DNA of 64,000 bases from Clostridia bacterium (GCA_017520505.1 JAFXFN010000033.1:38253-102252); one strand, 5' to 3'. Positions 48,703-57,242 are shown, counted from the stretch's first letter. A program made the numbers and translations. Notes: generated by a model not told the origin, from the letters alone.

Positions 48703-48767
48703 AAAATCTGTATCAACTGTACTATCTGTACTATTTGTACTATACCATACAAAATATATTTTGTCAA
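48703..48767 (-). promoter_or_regulatory. Promoter and tandem-repeat operator of the GntR-ABC operon
   Basis: Minus strand: TTGACA, 17-bp spacer, TATAGT (48739-48767). Overlapping the -10 and running downstream are four 9-bp direct repeats (TAGTACAAA, TAGTACAGA, TAGTACAGT, TGATACAGA). These are well placed to bind the GntR regulator and block initiation. Confidence 0.75.
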
Positions 48768-48779
48768 GAGGTCAAAAAA

Positions 48780-48810
48780 AAGATTGCAATTTTACACAAA
48801 TTGCAATCTT
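48780..48810 (-). terminator. Terminator of the SCIFF cluster
   Basis: AAGATTGCAA/TTGCAATCTT stem, followed on the minus strand by eight T, 5 bases past the maturase stop. Confidence 0.88.
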
Positions 48811-48815
48811 TTTAT

Positions 48816-50174
48816 TTATTCTTCAATATCTGCAAGTGCCGCTTTAATGGCAATAGCACATTCGACACGCTTTTTCTCAAGGTCGCAGGCTATTTCGTAA
48901 GGTTCTTTTATATCCTTGTGGAAATTGTAGTTATTCGCACAGCAACCGCCGCCGCAGAAATATCTTGCCCAGCATTCCTTGCACTTTTCGTTTGTGAGAA
49001 TGTTACATTCAGCAAACTCAGATGCAATTTCACCGTTGAACGTATCGTCAAAGATGTTTCCGAGCTTCATTTCTGTATGCTCAACAAACTGGTGACAGGG
49101 GTAAATATCGCCCTTGGGAGTTACGGCAACGTACTCAGAACCGCATCCGCACCCCTTTGTGCGCTTGTAAACGCAAGGACCTGCATCAAGGTCGATCATA
49201 AAGTGGAAGAAAGTGAATCCTCTGCCCTCTTTTTCACGCTTTATCATCTCCTCGGCAAGCTTGTCGTATTCCGCATATATCGTGGGGAGATCCTCACGTC
49301 GGATAGCAAACTCACTTTCGTCGGGCAAAACAACAGGCTCAACGGAAATGTTGGCAAAGCCCTCGTCGGCAAGACAAAGCACGTCGTTTACAAAATCAAG
49401 ATTTCGTCTTGTATACGTGCCTCTGACGTACCAGTCCATCGTTCTGTCCTTTGTCAGCTTTTTATAAAGCGGAAGTATCTTGTCGTACGTTCCACTTCCG
49501 TTTGCAAGCGGACGCATATAGTCGTTCACTTCACGTCGTCCGTCGATGGATAATACGGCATTTGACATATGCTCATTGATGAAAGCGATGGATTCATCGT
49601 CAAGCAAAACGCCGTTTGTCGTTATTGTGAAACGGATATTTTTGCCGTATTCCTTTTCCTTTTCACGTCCGTAAGCCACGAGCTTTTTGACAACGTCAAA
49701 GTTCAGAAGCGGCTCACCGCCGAAAAAGTCAAGCTCCAGATTCTTTATACCCTTTGATTTTTCAAGCAGAAAATCAATAGCACGGCATCCGCACTCATAG
49801 CTCATAAGCCCTCTTGCACGCTTATAGTCACCGCCGTCTGCAAAGCAATAGCGGCACCTCATATTACAGTCGTGCGAGATGTGAAGACACATTGATTTTA
49901 TGGGCGAAACACCGGGGGTATATTTAAGCGGCTTTGTTATTACAGGCTCTGAAAAAAGCGCACCGTCATCACGAAGCTGACAAAGCTCCTCATAAGCCTC
50001 TTTTGTATCTTCCTTTGAAAAGCCTTCGAATTCGGGCACGTCATCAAATGATGAGGGCAGCCCATCGGGGAATTTTTCAAGGATTGAATATGCAATATCG
50101 CTTAAAATATGGACAGCGCCGGATTCGCTGTCCAATGCCAATTTATAACCGTTCTGGCAAAAAATATGTACCAT
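48816..50174 (-). CDS. scfB: Radical SAM maturase of the SCIFF peptide
   Basis: A 452-aa thioether-forming enzyme. An N-terminal peptide-recognition region (residues 1-90) precedes the radical SAM cluster motif CNMRCRYC (about residue 104). The C-terminal SPASM-type domain has many Cys (CVYKRTKGCGCGSEY, CNILTNEKCKECWARYFCGG) for auxiliary Fe-S clusters. It links Cys thiols of SCIFF to alpha-carbons. The ATG overlaps the stop of the peptide gene by one base (TAATG). Confidence 0.95.
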   Translation of the reverse strand: MVHIFCQNGYKLALDSESGAVHILSDIAYSILEKFPDGLPSSFDDVPEFEGFSKEDTKEAYEELCQLRDDGALFSEPVITKPLKYTPGVSPIKSMCLHISHDCNMRCRYCFADGGDYKRARGLMSYECGCRAIDFLLEKSKGIKNLELDFFGGEPLLNFDVVKKLVAYGREKEKEYGKNIRFTITTNGVLLDDESIAFINEHMSNAVLSIDGRREVNDYMRPLANGSGTYDKILPLYKKLTKDRTMDWYVRGTYTRRNLDFVNDVLCLADEGFANISVEPVVLPDESEFAIRREDLPTIYAEYDKLAEEMIKREKEGRGFTFFHFMIDLDAGPCVYKRTKGCGCGSEYVAVTPKGDIYPCHQFVEHTEMKLGNIFDDTFNGEIASEFAECNILTNEKCKECWARYFCGGGCCANNYNFHKDIKEPYEIACDLEKKRVECAIAIKAALADIEE

Positions 50175-50332
50175 TATTTGCTTTCTGTCTTGCTCTTATT
50201 TTCGCACTTCTGGTTAGCAACCGTGCAGGATGTCTTGCAAGCGGACTGGCAGGAAGCCTGGCATTCGCCGCAGCCTGCGCCGATAGAATTCTTTGCGTAT
50301 GTTGTCTTGTTAAGTGTTTTTACGTTTTTCAT
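50174..50332 (-). CDS. scfA: SCIFF ribosomal peptide precursor (six cysteines)
   Basis: A 52-codon gene that a length-filtered gene search would miss. The product starts MKNVKTLNKTTYAKNSIGAG and has six Cys at residues 21, 24, 28, 32, 36 and 43, ending in a Lys/Ser-rich tail. This is the Six Cysteines in Forty-Five pattern nearly universal in Clostridia. AAAGGATATACC precedes the ATG. The neighbouring enzyme cross-links it; the final function of the product is not established. Confidence 0.95.
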   Translation of the reverse strand: MKNVKTLNKTTYAKNSIGAGCGECQASCQSACKTSCTVANQKCENKSKTESK

Positions 50333-50354
50333 TTTTGGTATATCCTTTCGAATT

Positions 50355-50813
50355 TCATTTATTGTAACCGTTAAGCTTAACGGTCTTTTTTCTTTTTATT
50401 CCCGTGGGATGCGTATTTTTGGGAGATGAACCCGTACAACCGACACAAGCGGTAAACACAGATACCAAAACACCCGAAAACGGCAGTAAAATGTCAGCCC
50501 CCCCGCCGATAGCACCCACAGCGGCTGACAGCAATACAGTGGTAAGACAGTACATAACTCCCGAAACAAGCCCGCACAAAAATCCTTGCTTACCCGTCTT
50601 TTTGCCGCATATAAAGCCGCACACGGCAGCACCTGCAAAAAAGACGCATCTGCCGAGGAATGTAAGCGACCTCGGATGCTCCGCCATCATGGCAAATCCG
50701 GTACACAGCACCGTCAACACGGCGCATATAGCGTACGAAGCACCGAAGGACACAAGCCCGTTTTTGAATATTTTACCTACCGTCACACCGCCATTACGGT
50801 CATTACCGTTCAT
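50355..50813 (-). CDS. TIGR04086-type small membrane protein
   Basis: A 152-aa protein with four membrane spans (GLVSFGASYAICAVLTVLC, AGAAVCGFICG, LCGLVSGVMYCL, LLPFSGVLVSVFTACVG). The family commonly lies between yajC and the SCIFF genes, as here. ATG 50813 has GGAGGGTGAAA upstream, so an earlier in-frame GTG is not used. Function unknown. Confidence 0.85.
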   Translation of the reverse strand: MNGNDRNGGVTVGKIFKNGLVSFGASYAICAVLTVLCTGFAMMAEHPRSLTFLGRCVFFAGAAVCGFICGKKTGKQGFLCGLVSGVMYCLTTVLLSAAVGAIGGGADILLPFSGVLVSVFTACVGCTGSSPKNTHPTGIKRKKTVKLNGYNK

Positions 50814-50869
50814 TTTCACCCTCCGAACGTTTTTGTTTTATCTATATTCGGAGTACGGTGCTTTTATGA

Positions 50870-51184
50870 TTATTTTTCGGACGCTTTCACGTCAACGCAC
50901 TTGATAGAACCCTTGAGAATACGGATTCTCGTTCTGTCACGTGAGGATTCAATGAGAACTGTTTCGTCCTTTATGCTGACGATCTCGCCGATGATACCGC
51001 CGATCGTCGTTATTTCATCACCTACAGAAAGCTCGTCAAGCATCTTGGAAACTTCCTTTTCCTGCTTTTTCTGCGGTCTGATAACAAAGAAATAGAAAAC
51101 AACGATCATCACAACGATGAGAACTATTGAAAAAAGTCCCGATCCCGTTGTGGGTGTTGCTGCTGTAAGAAAATTGTTAAGCAT
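50870..51184 (-). CDS. yajC: Preprotein translocase accessory subunit YajC
   Basis: A 104-aa protein: one membrane span (IVLIVVMIVVFYFFVIRP) followed by KKQEKEVSKMLDELSVGDEI and the family GGIIGEIVSIKDETVLIE domain. It associates with SecDF. First gene of the SCIFF operon. Confidence 0.95.
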   Translation of the reverse strand: MLNNFLTAATPTTGSGLFSIVLIVVMIVVFYFFVIRPQKKQEKEVSKMLDELSVGDEITTIGGIIGEIVSIKDETVLIESSRDRTRIRILKGSIKCVDVKASEK

Positions 51185-51223
51185 TGATATACAACTCCAT
51201 TTTAATATTTAAATAGCCTTTTT

Positions 51224-51252
51224 ATTATACAATATAATCCCCCGCTTTGCAA
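51224..51252 (-). promoter_or_regulatory. Promoter of the yajC-SCIFF operon
   Basis: Minus strand: TTGCAA, 17-bp spacer, TATAAT. Confidence 0.85.
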
Positions 51253-51308
51253 TATATTGATATGAAAAATGATGAATAAAATGTAAATTTATCATCTGAT
51301 ATACTCAG

Positions 51309-51337
51309 TTGACAAATAAACACTTATGGGTTATAAT
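51309..51337 (+). promoter_or_regulatory. Promoter of the NamZ-like gene
   Basis: TTGACA, 17-bp spacer, TATAAT, about 27 bases before the start codon. It is divergent from the yajC promoter. Confidence 0.9.
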
Positions 51338-51363
51338 TACAAAAAAGCATTTCGGAGGCGAAT

Positions 51364-52536
51364 ATGAAAACGCTTGTCGGTATAGACAGAATAAAAGAGG
51401 AAAAAATATATAAATTTTTACGCTCGGGCAGAATAGGGCTTATCTCCGCTGTGTCGGGCATTTCATCGGATTACCGTTTTACGGTCGATATAATGAAAGA
51501 ATCATTCAACGTAACGGCGCTTTTTGCACCCGAGCACGGAATCTGGGGCGCACTCGGTCCGGGCGAAAAGGTTGACGGAGGCGTTGACAAATACACGGGA
51601 ATACCTATGCACAGTCTTTATAAGGACTTACTTGAAACACCCGGCAAGGAAGCCGAGGGGGCTGATGCCTCAGGTGCTATCGGAGATGTTGACATCATCG
51701 TTTTCGATATGCAGGACGTCGGCTCACGGTATTTTACGTACGCATCAACGCTGTTTTGCGCCATGAAAACGTGCGCATCGCTTGGCAAACCCCTTGTTTT
51801 GCTTGACAGACCGAACCCGATAAGCGGTAAGGTTGCGGGCAACTGCCTTGATATGAAGTATTCATCTTATATCGGTATGACGTCAGTGCCGATACGTCAC
51901 GGAATGACACTTGGAGAGCTTGCAAGATTTTATAACGGCGAGTACAACCTCGGCTGTGAGCTTCATATAGTTGAGCTTCTGAATTGGAGCCGTGATATGT
52001 ACTTTGAAGACACAGGCGTGCCGTTTATCAAGCCCAGCCCCAACCTGCCCACAATGGATTCTGTCGTCGCATATAACGGCACGTGTATGCTTTCGGGAAC
52101 AAACGCATCCGAGGGCAGAGGCACGACAACGCCCTTTACGTCCGTCGGCGCACCGTACGTTGACCCGATAGAATTCACAAACGAGCTTAACTGTCTCGGT
52201 CTTGACGGCGTTAAATTCACTCCCGCTTTGTTCATTCCGAAATTCTCAAAATACCCCGATGAGCTTGTGTGCGGCGCAAATCTCCACATTTACAACCGTA
52301 ACACGTTCGACCCCATTCGTCTTGGCGTTTCGCTTATCCGCACGCTTCAGAAGATGTACCCCGACGATTTTGCGTTCAGACAGCCTGCAAAGGAGGGCGC
52401 ACATTATCACATCGACCTTTCGACGGGCAACACAGATGTGCGTGACGGCATTTTGTCGGTAGATGAAATTATGGACAAATGGACAGCACAGGCTGAAAAG
52501 TTTGAAAAGGACAACGCAAAGTATTTGCTTTACTGA
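51364..52536 (+). CDS. NamZ-like (DUF1343) exo-N-acetylmuramidase
   Basis: A 390-aa protein matching the DUF1343 family: GRIGLISAVSGISSD, LFAPEHGIWG, DMQDVGSRYFTYASTL, DRPNPISG and the C-terminal domain with SGTNASEGRGTTTPF and GAHYHIDLSTGN. The characterised Bacillus member releases terminal N-acetylmuramic acid from cell-wall fragments. No signal peptide is visible, so a cytoplasmic recycling role is likely here. CGGAGGCGAAT precedes the ATG. Confidence 0.88.
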   Translation: MKTLVGIDRIKEEKIYKFLRSGRIGLISAVSGISSDYRFTVDIMKESFNVTALFAPEHGIWGALGPGEKVDGGVDKYTGIPMHSLYKDLLETPGKEAEGADASGAIGDVDIIVFDMQDVGSRYFTYASTLFCAMKTCASLGKPLVLLDRPNPISGKVAGNCLDMKYSSYIGMTSVPIRHGMTLGELARFYNGEYNLGCELHIVELLNWSRDMYFEDTGVPFIKPSPNLPTMDSVVAYNGTCMLSGTNASEGRGTTTPFTSVGAPYVDPIEFTNELNCLGLDGVKFTPALFIPKFSKYPDELVCGANLHIYNRNTFDPIRLGVSLIRTLQKMYPDDFAFRQPAKEGAHYHIDLSTGNTDVRDGILSVDEIMDKWTAQAEKFEKDNAKYLLY

Positions 52537-52538
52537 TT

Positions 52539-53165
52539 ATGAAATGTATTATTTTTGACCTTGACGGTACGCTCACCTGCTCGGGCGAGGGGATTATGAA
52601 AAGCGCTGTAGTCACCTTTGAGCATTTCGGATTGACACCGCCAAGCGAATCCGAGCTTCTGACGTTCGTCGGCCCGCCCTTGCGTGACAGCTTTTTGAAT
52701 CACGGCATAGACAAGGGGCATATCGACGAGGCAATTAAGGTATACAGAAGCAGATACAACACCGTCGGGAAATTTGAAAATCACGTCTATGACGGCATTG
52801 AAACGCTTTTAAAAAGGCTGAAAGGTGACGGATACCGTTTGTTTGTCGCAACGGCAAAGCCTGAGGAGGTATCGGTTGAAATCCTTGAGCATTTCGGACT
52901 ATTGCAGTATTTTGAAAAGGTGTGCGGCGCATCACCCGAACGCATTGAAAAAGCCGATATAATAAAGCATCTCTTGAATTCCTCACCCGATATAATAAAT
53001 GCCGTTATGGTCGGTGATACGATGACCGACGTAAACGGAGCAAAAGAAAACAACATTCCGACCGTTGCGGTTTTGTGGGGGTATGGAGATAAAGCTGAAA
53101 TTTCGAATTTCGCATACGCTGTAGCCGGAACAACCGACGAGCTTTATGAAATTTTAAAGCAATAA
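52539..53165 (+). CDS. HAD-superfamily phosphatase (phosphoglycolate phosphatase/PGP-like)
   Basis: A 208-aa hydrolase: motif I FDLDGTLT with nucleophile Asp, a helical cap domain, motif III Lys in ATAKPEE, motif IV VGDTMTDVNGA. Such enzymes dephosphorylate phosphoglycolate, sugars or nucleotides; the substrate is not inferable. It starts 2 bases after the muramidase stop, so the two are co-transcribed, perhaps handling a sugar phosphate from wall recycling. Confidence 0.88.
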   Translation: MKCIIFDLDGTLTCSGEGIMKSAVVTFEHFGLTPPSESELLTFVGPPLRDSFLNHGIDKGHIDEAIKVYRSRYNTVGKFENHVYDGIETLLKRLKGDGYRLFVATAKPEEVSVEILEHFGLLQYFEKVCGASPERIEKADIIKHLLNSSPDIINAVMVGDTMTDVNGAKENNIPTVAVLWGYGDKAEISNFAYAVAGTTDELYEILKQ

Positions 53166-53174
53166 CCAAATCAC

Positions 53175-53200
53175 ACGGCGGGTATCCCCCGCCGTTTTCA
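53175..53200 (+). terminator. Terminator after the HAD gene
   Basis: ACGGCGGG/CCCGCCGT stem followed by TTTTC. Confidence 0.8.
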
Positions 53201-53232
53201 ACACTTTCTTTGCAAAATATTCAGAAATTATA

Positions 53233-53261
53233 TTGACAAAAAAACAAAACTGTGATAAACT
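53233..53261 (+). promoter_or_regulatory. Promoter upstream of the tRNA-Pro region
   Basis: TTGACA (53233-53238), 17-bp spacer, TAAACT (53256-53261). The nearest gene downstream is tRNA-Pro, about 250 bases away. Confidence 0.7.
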
Positions 53262-53316
53262 ATATTCTGCATTGATATATTGCGTGTAACTCAATTATGG
53301 TTACGCTGAAATATCT

Positions 53317-53336
53317 CGGGGTGTGGCTCAATTTGG
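53317..53336 (+). pseudogene. Truncated copy of the tRNA-Pro 5' end
   Basis: CGGGGTGTGGCTCAATTTGG matches the first 20 bases of the tRNA-Pro at 53519 with one change (A for G). The similarity then stops. It lacks anticodon arm and 3' half. Confidence 0.85.
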
Positions 53337-53518
53337 GGAAAAATTCCTTGCGCCGCCTGCGGCGGATGAAGCAAGGTGTTTTGAGTGGCAGCAGCTCGGT
53401 GATTGCCGAGTAAGCCTGCGAACGAGAGCAGAACCGCCAGCTGCAACAGGAAGAGTGCGTAGCGCTCGCAAAGCAGAAATCAATTATATTAAACAATAAA
53501 TCTTAAAATTTCATATTT
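53337..53518. other. Structured spacer between the tRNA fragment and tRNA-Pro
   Basis: About 180 bases, the first 140 GC-rich. Visible hairpins: CCTTGC/GCAAGG enclosing CGCCGC/GCGGCG (about 53351-53382) and CTCGG/CCGAG (about 53396-53411). No reading frame with a ribosome binding site. It would be transcribed as leader RNA of the tRNA. Confidence 0.5.
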
Positions 53519-53595
53519 CGGGGTGTGGCTCAGTTTGGTAGAGCGCTTGGTTCGGGACCAAGAGGTCGCGTGTTCGAATCCCGTCACTCCGACCA
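53519..53595 (+). tRNA. tRNA-Pro (anticodon CGG)
   Basis: Acceptor stem CGGGGTG/CACTCCG, D arm GCTCAGTTTGGTAGAGC, anticodon stem CTTGG/CCAAG with loop TTCGGGA (CGG anticodon), T arm GTGTTCGAATC, and an encoded CCA end. All four arms pair. Confidence 0.95.
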
Positions 53596-53596
53596 A

Positions 53597-53628
53597 AAAA
53601 AGCCAAGTCTTATGACTTGGCTTTTTTC
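53597..53628 (+). terminator. Terminator of tRNA-Pro
   Basis: AGCCAAGTC/GACTTGGCT stem followed by six T. Confidence 0.9.
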
Positions 53629-53684
53629 AATTCACTCATTCGTCAAGAATTCAATTTCCGTGTGATAATCAAAAGGAGAAAAAT

Positions 53685-53780
53685 ATGGAAAACAACTGTT
53701 TACTAAACAAATTCTATATTTTTCCTCGTATATCATACATTTTGATCTTCATTCAAGAACATACACATAAACACATATAA
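53685..53780 (+). CDS. Possible 31-aa small protein
   Basis: A short frame (MENNCLLNKFYIFPRISYIL, then a His-rich end) has AAAGGAGAAAAAT directly upstream, a strong ribosome binding site. No promoter is evident after the tRNA terminator, and no family can be recognised. Listed because of the ribosome binding site only. Confidence 0.3.
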   Translation: MENNCLLNKFYIFPRISYILIFIQEHTHKHI

Positions 53781-53806
53781 ATTTCGTAGACAATATTAAT
53801 AAAAGA

Positions 53807-54203
53807 AAAGGACAGACTCGAAAAACGGTAATGTCCTTAGCGGAGAATTTGAAACAGGGGCATGGGCATAGCCCAAAGCATTTGTAAAACAAATGCGAAA
53901 CCAGCAATAATGCAGAAAACGCTCTATAGCCTCCCTCCGGGAGGGAGGGGGACCACGAAGTGGTGGAAGGAGCCTGCGGAGCTTTCAGTACCACCTAACT
54001 TCATTGTCACGCACTCTCCCTCAGTCGCATCGAGTTGTAAACAACTCGGCGCCAGCTCCCTCCCGGAGGGAGCCTTTCTCCGCCATTTCTTCTGCCTATA
54101 TAAATAAAAGTTCCCACAAACCGTAAGCTTCGGTCTGTGGGAGCTTTTTGTTGCTGCATTTTCTCCGTTAAGGACAACAGAGAAATCCGAGTTTGTCCTT
54201 TAT
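53807..54203. mobile_element. MITE-like element with 44-bp imperfect terminal inverted repeats
   Basis: The left end AAAGGACAGACTCG ... TGTCCTTAGCGGAGAA (53807-53850) and the right end, read on the other strand (54160-54203), AAAGGACAAACTCG ... TGTCCTTAACGGAGAA, are inverted copies. Each arm also contains AAGGACA/TGTCCTT, so it can fold on itself. The interior has no gene but carries CTCCCTCC/GGAGGGAG palindromes and a 32-base segment (54019-54050) identical to 19076-19107. Confidence 0.6.
54108..54150 (-). terminator. Terminator of the GLUG/LRR surface protein gene
   Basis: GCTCCCACAGACCG and CGGTTTGTGGGAAC pair as a long stem, with T-tracts on both strands (TTTTATTT on the minus strand). 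It lies within the MITE-like element. Confidence 0.75.
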
Positions 54204-54209
54204 GCTTAC

Positions 54210-57200
54210 TTATATTTCGCTTTCCTTTTTCGTTATTTGCTCATTGGAGCAAACGTATTTATTCGTAATATGCGCATCTGTTTTTATATCATTTACACTA
54301 AGCGCCGTACGGGATACAGCAGCATTATTTACTGCCGCAGGATACGTATTTCCGTACGTTACCTTTGACTTAAGTATGTCATTTCCGAGCGCAACGGACA
54401 CCGAATTCCATTGCTCCGATGTTCCCGTATAAGCCGCTTTGGCAAGTGATATACAATTTTTGAAGGCTGAAATATCGACCGTGCTGAGTGTAGACGGAAT
54501 TATGATATTTTTAAGTCCCGTACATTCATTGAACGCAAGCGCACCTATACTTGTAACAGAATAAAGTGTTACGTTGTCAAGTGAGGAGCAACCGTAAAAC
54601 ATTCCCTCGCTGATATCTGTAAGATTTGCCGATACGCTTGCCGTTTTCAGCGCCGTACAGTCTGCAAATGCATATTCTCCCGCACCGGTAATATTTGACG
54701 GAATGGATATCTCTTTTATTTTACAGCCCTGAAACGCATATTTTCCAACCGAAGTAACAAGCGCCGGATCCGTGGGCAGTGTGCTGTTTAAAAATCCTGC
54801 TGTCACAGCTTTGGCGTTAACGTCTATCAGACAGTTTCCGATCACTTTATATTTTGACGAGGCTGAAGTGATAACCGGTGTTGCATATTTTGCGTATCTG
54901 AACACACCGTAACCGATACTTGTTACAGAAGACGGGATATTTATTTTCTCAAGTCCCGAGCAGTATTCAAAAGCATGATTATATATCGTCTTTACAGTAG
55001 ACGGAAGTGTAACTGATGCAAGAGATCTGCAGTTGTGGAAGGAATATGCTCCGATGAGTGTCACGCCCGATGGGATAGTGATATTTTTAAGCGCCGTGCA
55101 ATCGTAAAAAGCGTAATCGCAAATATCAACGATTCCCTTTTCTATTATGACATTCACTATTTCCGCACGGTGTTCTTTCCACGGAATCGTAGACGGTGTT
55201 GCAAATTTCCCCATTGAGCCAACGCCTGAAACAGTAAGTGTTTTTGTGTTTTTATCAAACGTAAAGCTTACGTTGCTTTCTTTACACGGCACTTCAACAC
55301 TTTTAACCGCACTGCATTTACTGCATGAGTACGATGCCGTACCGACATTTGTGTATGTAGGGGCTGTAACTGTATTTCCGTTTTGCCACGTGTGCTTGTG
55401 AACAAGGCTTTCCTGACGGCTTCCGTCTTCAAACATAGCCATCGCCGCATTATACGCTCTTGTCATAACCTCAGACTCTGTACCGGAGGGCAGATTATAC
55501 TGTATCACAGGAGGACAGTACGACGTGTTTGTTGTCGTAAAAGGTGTGTATATCGGCCCTACCCCGTCAACGACAATATCGGAAATTACCTTATATCGAT
55601 TCGTTACGCTTGCATCGTATTTGAAGTAGCTGTACTTATTGTACGTTGCCAGAGTTGCCGCTTTACCTATCTTATCCTTTAAAAGATAGCAATTTTTAAG
55701 CTCCACGGTCTGCACGGATGTGCTGACAGAAAGATTATAAAATGCGTGAAGATCGCTGAACACGGTGCAATTTTCAAGATATATCTTCGAATAATTTTCA
55801 ACCGCCATAAATGCACCGTTTTCAGATGCTTTTGTATAGCTGAGTGTCGCAAGCGAGATACAGTTTCTGAAATCTGCATTTACACAAAAATTATAACCCA
55901 TAAAAGAGCTTACCCTGTTTTCGGCTTTATAATTTCCCGTAAGGAACACCTTATTCGCCTTGACTGTCGGGAATGTTGAAATGTCAGATGTATTGTATCC
56001 GCTCGCCGTATCACCGCCGACTATACCGGATGCAGAATGTCCCACAGCACAGATGTCAGCATCAACGGCACAGTTACTGACTGTGAGATATGATGACGAC
56101 ATACTGACAACACCGACAAGACCGCCTGCATACTTTCCGCCTGTGTATATGCTTCCCTGCACCGTACAGCCTGTTATTTGCGCTGTATCTGTCACGTTTG
56201 CAATAATACCGCCGACATAATTTGCACTTGTTTTAAAATCAAGATTTTCAAGATGCAGGTCCTTAACTGCCGCACCGCCCCCGGCAACACCGACAAAACC
56301 GAGATTTTCCGCTGTATAATTCAACGAGGTGAGATTACTTACCGTGTGTCCGTTGCCGTTTACAGCTCCTTTGAATGCAAACGCTGTATCTTTTCCTATC
56401 GGTATCCACGTTTTGCCGTTCATATCGATATTTTTTCCGATATTGATAACGGCTGAGGAAAATGCTGTATCTGAATTCACCTTTGATGCGGCATCCATAA
56501 GCGCATCCGCAGAATATACGGTAAATACCGTACCTGCACGGACAGAGCCGCTTACCGTTTTACTTCCCAAAGCGGTAACCGATGCACCCGATTTTACAAA
56601 TCCGACCAAGGAGCCTGCATCTATCGATTCGGAAGCAACATTACCGTCAAATGTACAGTTGCTTATTTCAAGTGCTGCGTACGAGGAGGTAACTGCTCCG
56701 ACAAAACCGCCGACACCGCCGGTAGTATTCTGCACATTTCCCGAAACGGTGCAAGCACTGACTGTCATTTCCCCTGCGCCCTTTGCCTTTCCAATGATAC
56801 CGCCGACATAGGCTGTATCCGTACGGCTTGATGTAAAATTAACATTTTCAAAATTAAGGTCCTGAACCCTCGCGCCAACCCCCGCAGTACCTATAAAGCC
56901 GAGGCAGATGCTCGAATAATTCTTTCTTGTAAGATTGCTTACCGTGTGTCCGTTACCGTTTACCGTACCTGTATAAACGTACGCGTCGTTTTTACCTATC
57001 GGCTTCCACGCTTTGCCTGACATATCTATATCGTTTGCAATATTTATGCTGTATGCGGTATACAAAACCGAAGTATCCCCCGCTTCACCGTTTATTATTT
57101 TTGCCACTTCCATAAGTCCGTCGGCTGTATACACCGTAAAGGCTGTGCCGTTCAAGGTATAGTCAGACGAAGCATACGTTGTAAGTGTAACGGCAGAAAG

Positions 57201-57242
57201 CGTGATACACAAAATACTTAAAAATAATATTATCTTTTTCAT
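54210..57242 (-). CDS. Secreted surface protein with GLUG and BspA-type leucine-rich repeats
   Basis: A 1010-aa protein. Signal peptide at residues 1-24 (MKKIILFLSILCITLSAVTL). Two homologous halves of about 200 residues begin FTVYTADGLMEVAKIIN and FTVYSADALMDAASKVN, each with DIDMxGKxWxPIGK, VNGNGHTVSNLT and GGIIGKAKG-like GLUG motifs. After a spacer with a CxxC pair (YSCSKCSAV), residues about 690-980 are BspA-type repeats (AFYDCTALKNITIPSGVTLI). No LPXTG motif or C-terminal anchor is seen. Probably adhesion or matrix binding. ATG 57242 has GGAGGAATAAT upstream. Coupled closely to the dockerin gene. Confidence 0.88.
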   Translation of the reverse strand: MKKIILFLSILCITLSAVTLTTYASSDYTLNGTAFTVYTADGLMEVAKIINGEAGDTSVLYTAYSINIANDIDMSGKAWKPIGKNDAYVYTGTVNGNGHTVSNLTRKNYSSICLGFIGTAGVGARVQDLNFENVNFTSSRTDTAYVGGIIGKAKGAGEMTVSACTVSGNVQNTTGGVGGFVGAVTSSYAALEISNCTFDGNVASESIDAGSLVGFVKSGASVTALGSKTVSGSVRAGTVFTVYSADALMDAASKVNSDTAFSSAVINIGKNIDMNGKTWIPIGKDTAFAFKGAVNGNGHTVSNLTSLNYTAENLGFVGVAGGGAAVKDLHLENLDFKTSANYVGGIIANVTDTAQITGCTVQGSIYTGGKYAGGLVGVVSMSSSYLTVSNCAVDADICAVGHSASGIVGGDTASGYNTSDISTFPTVKANKVFLTGNYKAENRVSSFMGYNFCVNADFRNCISLATLSYTKASENGAFMAVENYSKIYLENCTVFSDLHAFYNLSVSTSVQTVELKNCYLLKDKIGKAATLATYNKYSYFKYDASVTNRYKVISDIVVDGVGPIYTPFTTTNTSYCPPVIQYNLPSGTESEVMTRAYNAAMAMFEDGSRQESLVHKHTWQNGNTVTAPTYTNVGTASYSCSKCSAVKSVEVPCKESNVSFTFDKNTKTLTVSGVGSMGKFATPSTIPWKEHRAEIVNVIIEKGIVDICDYAFYDCTALKNITIPSGVTLIGAYSFHNCRSLASVTLPSTVKTIYNHAFEYCSGLEKINIPSSVTSIGYGVFRYAKYATPVITSASSKYKVIGNCLIDVNAKAVTAGFLNSTLPTDPALVTSVGKYAFQGCKIKEISIPSNITGAGEYAFADCTALKTASVSANLTDISEGMFYGCSSLDNVTLYSVTSIGALAFNECTGLKNIIIPSTLSTVDISAFKNCISLAKAAYTGTSEQWNSVSVALGNDILKSKVTYGNTYPAAVNNAAVSRTALSVNDIKTDAHITNKYVCSNEQITKKESEI

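Noticed and set aside
53260..53496. 78-codon minus-strand frame across the tRNA fragment
   Set aside because: It is antisense to the tRNA-like fragment and structured spacer, Cys/Ser/Arg-rich, without a ribosome binding site.
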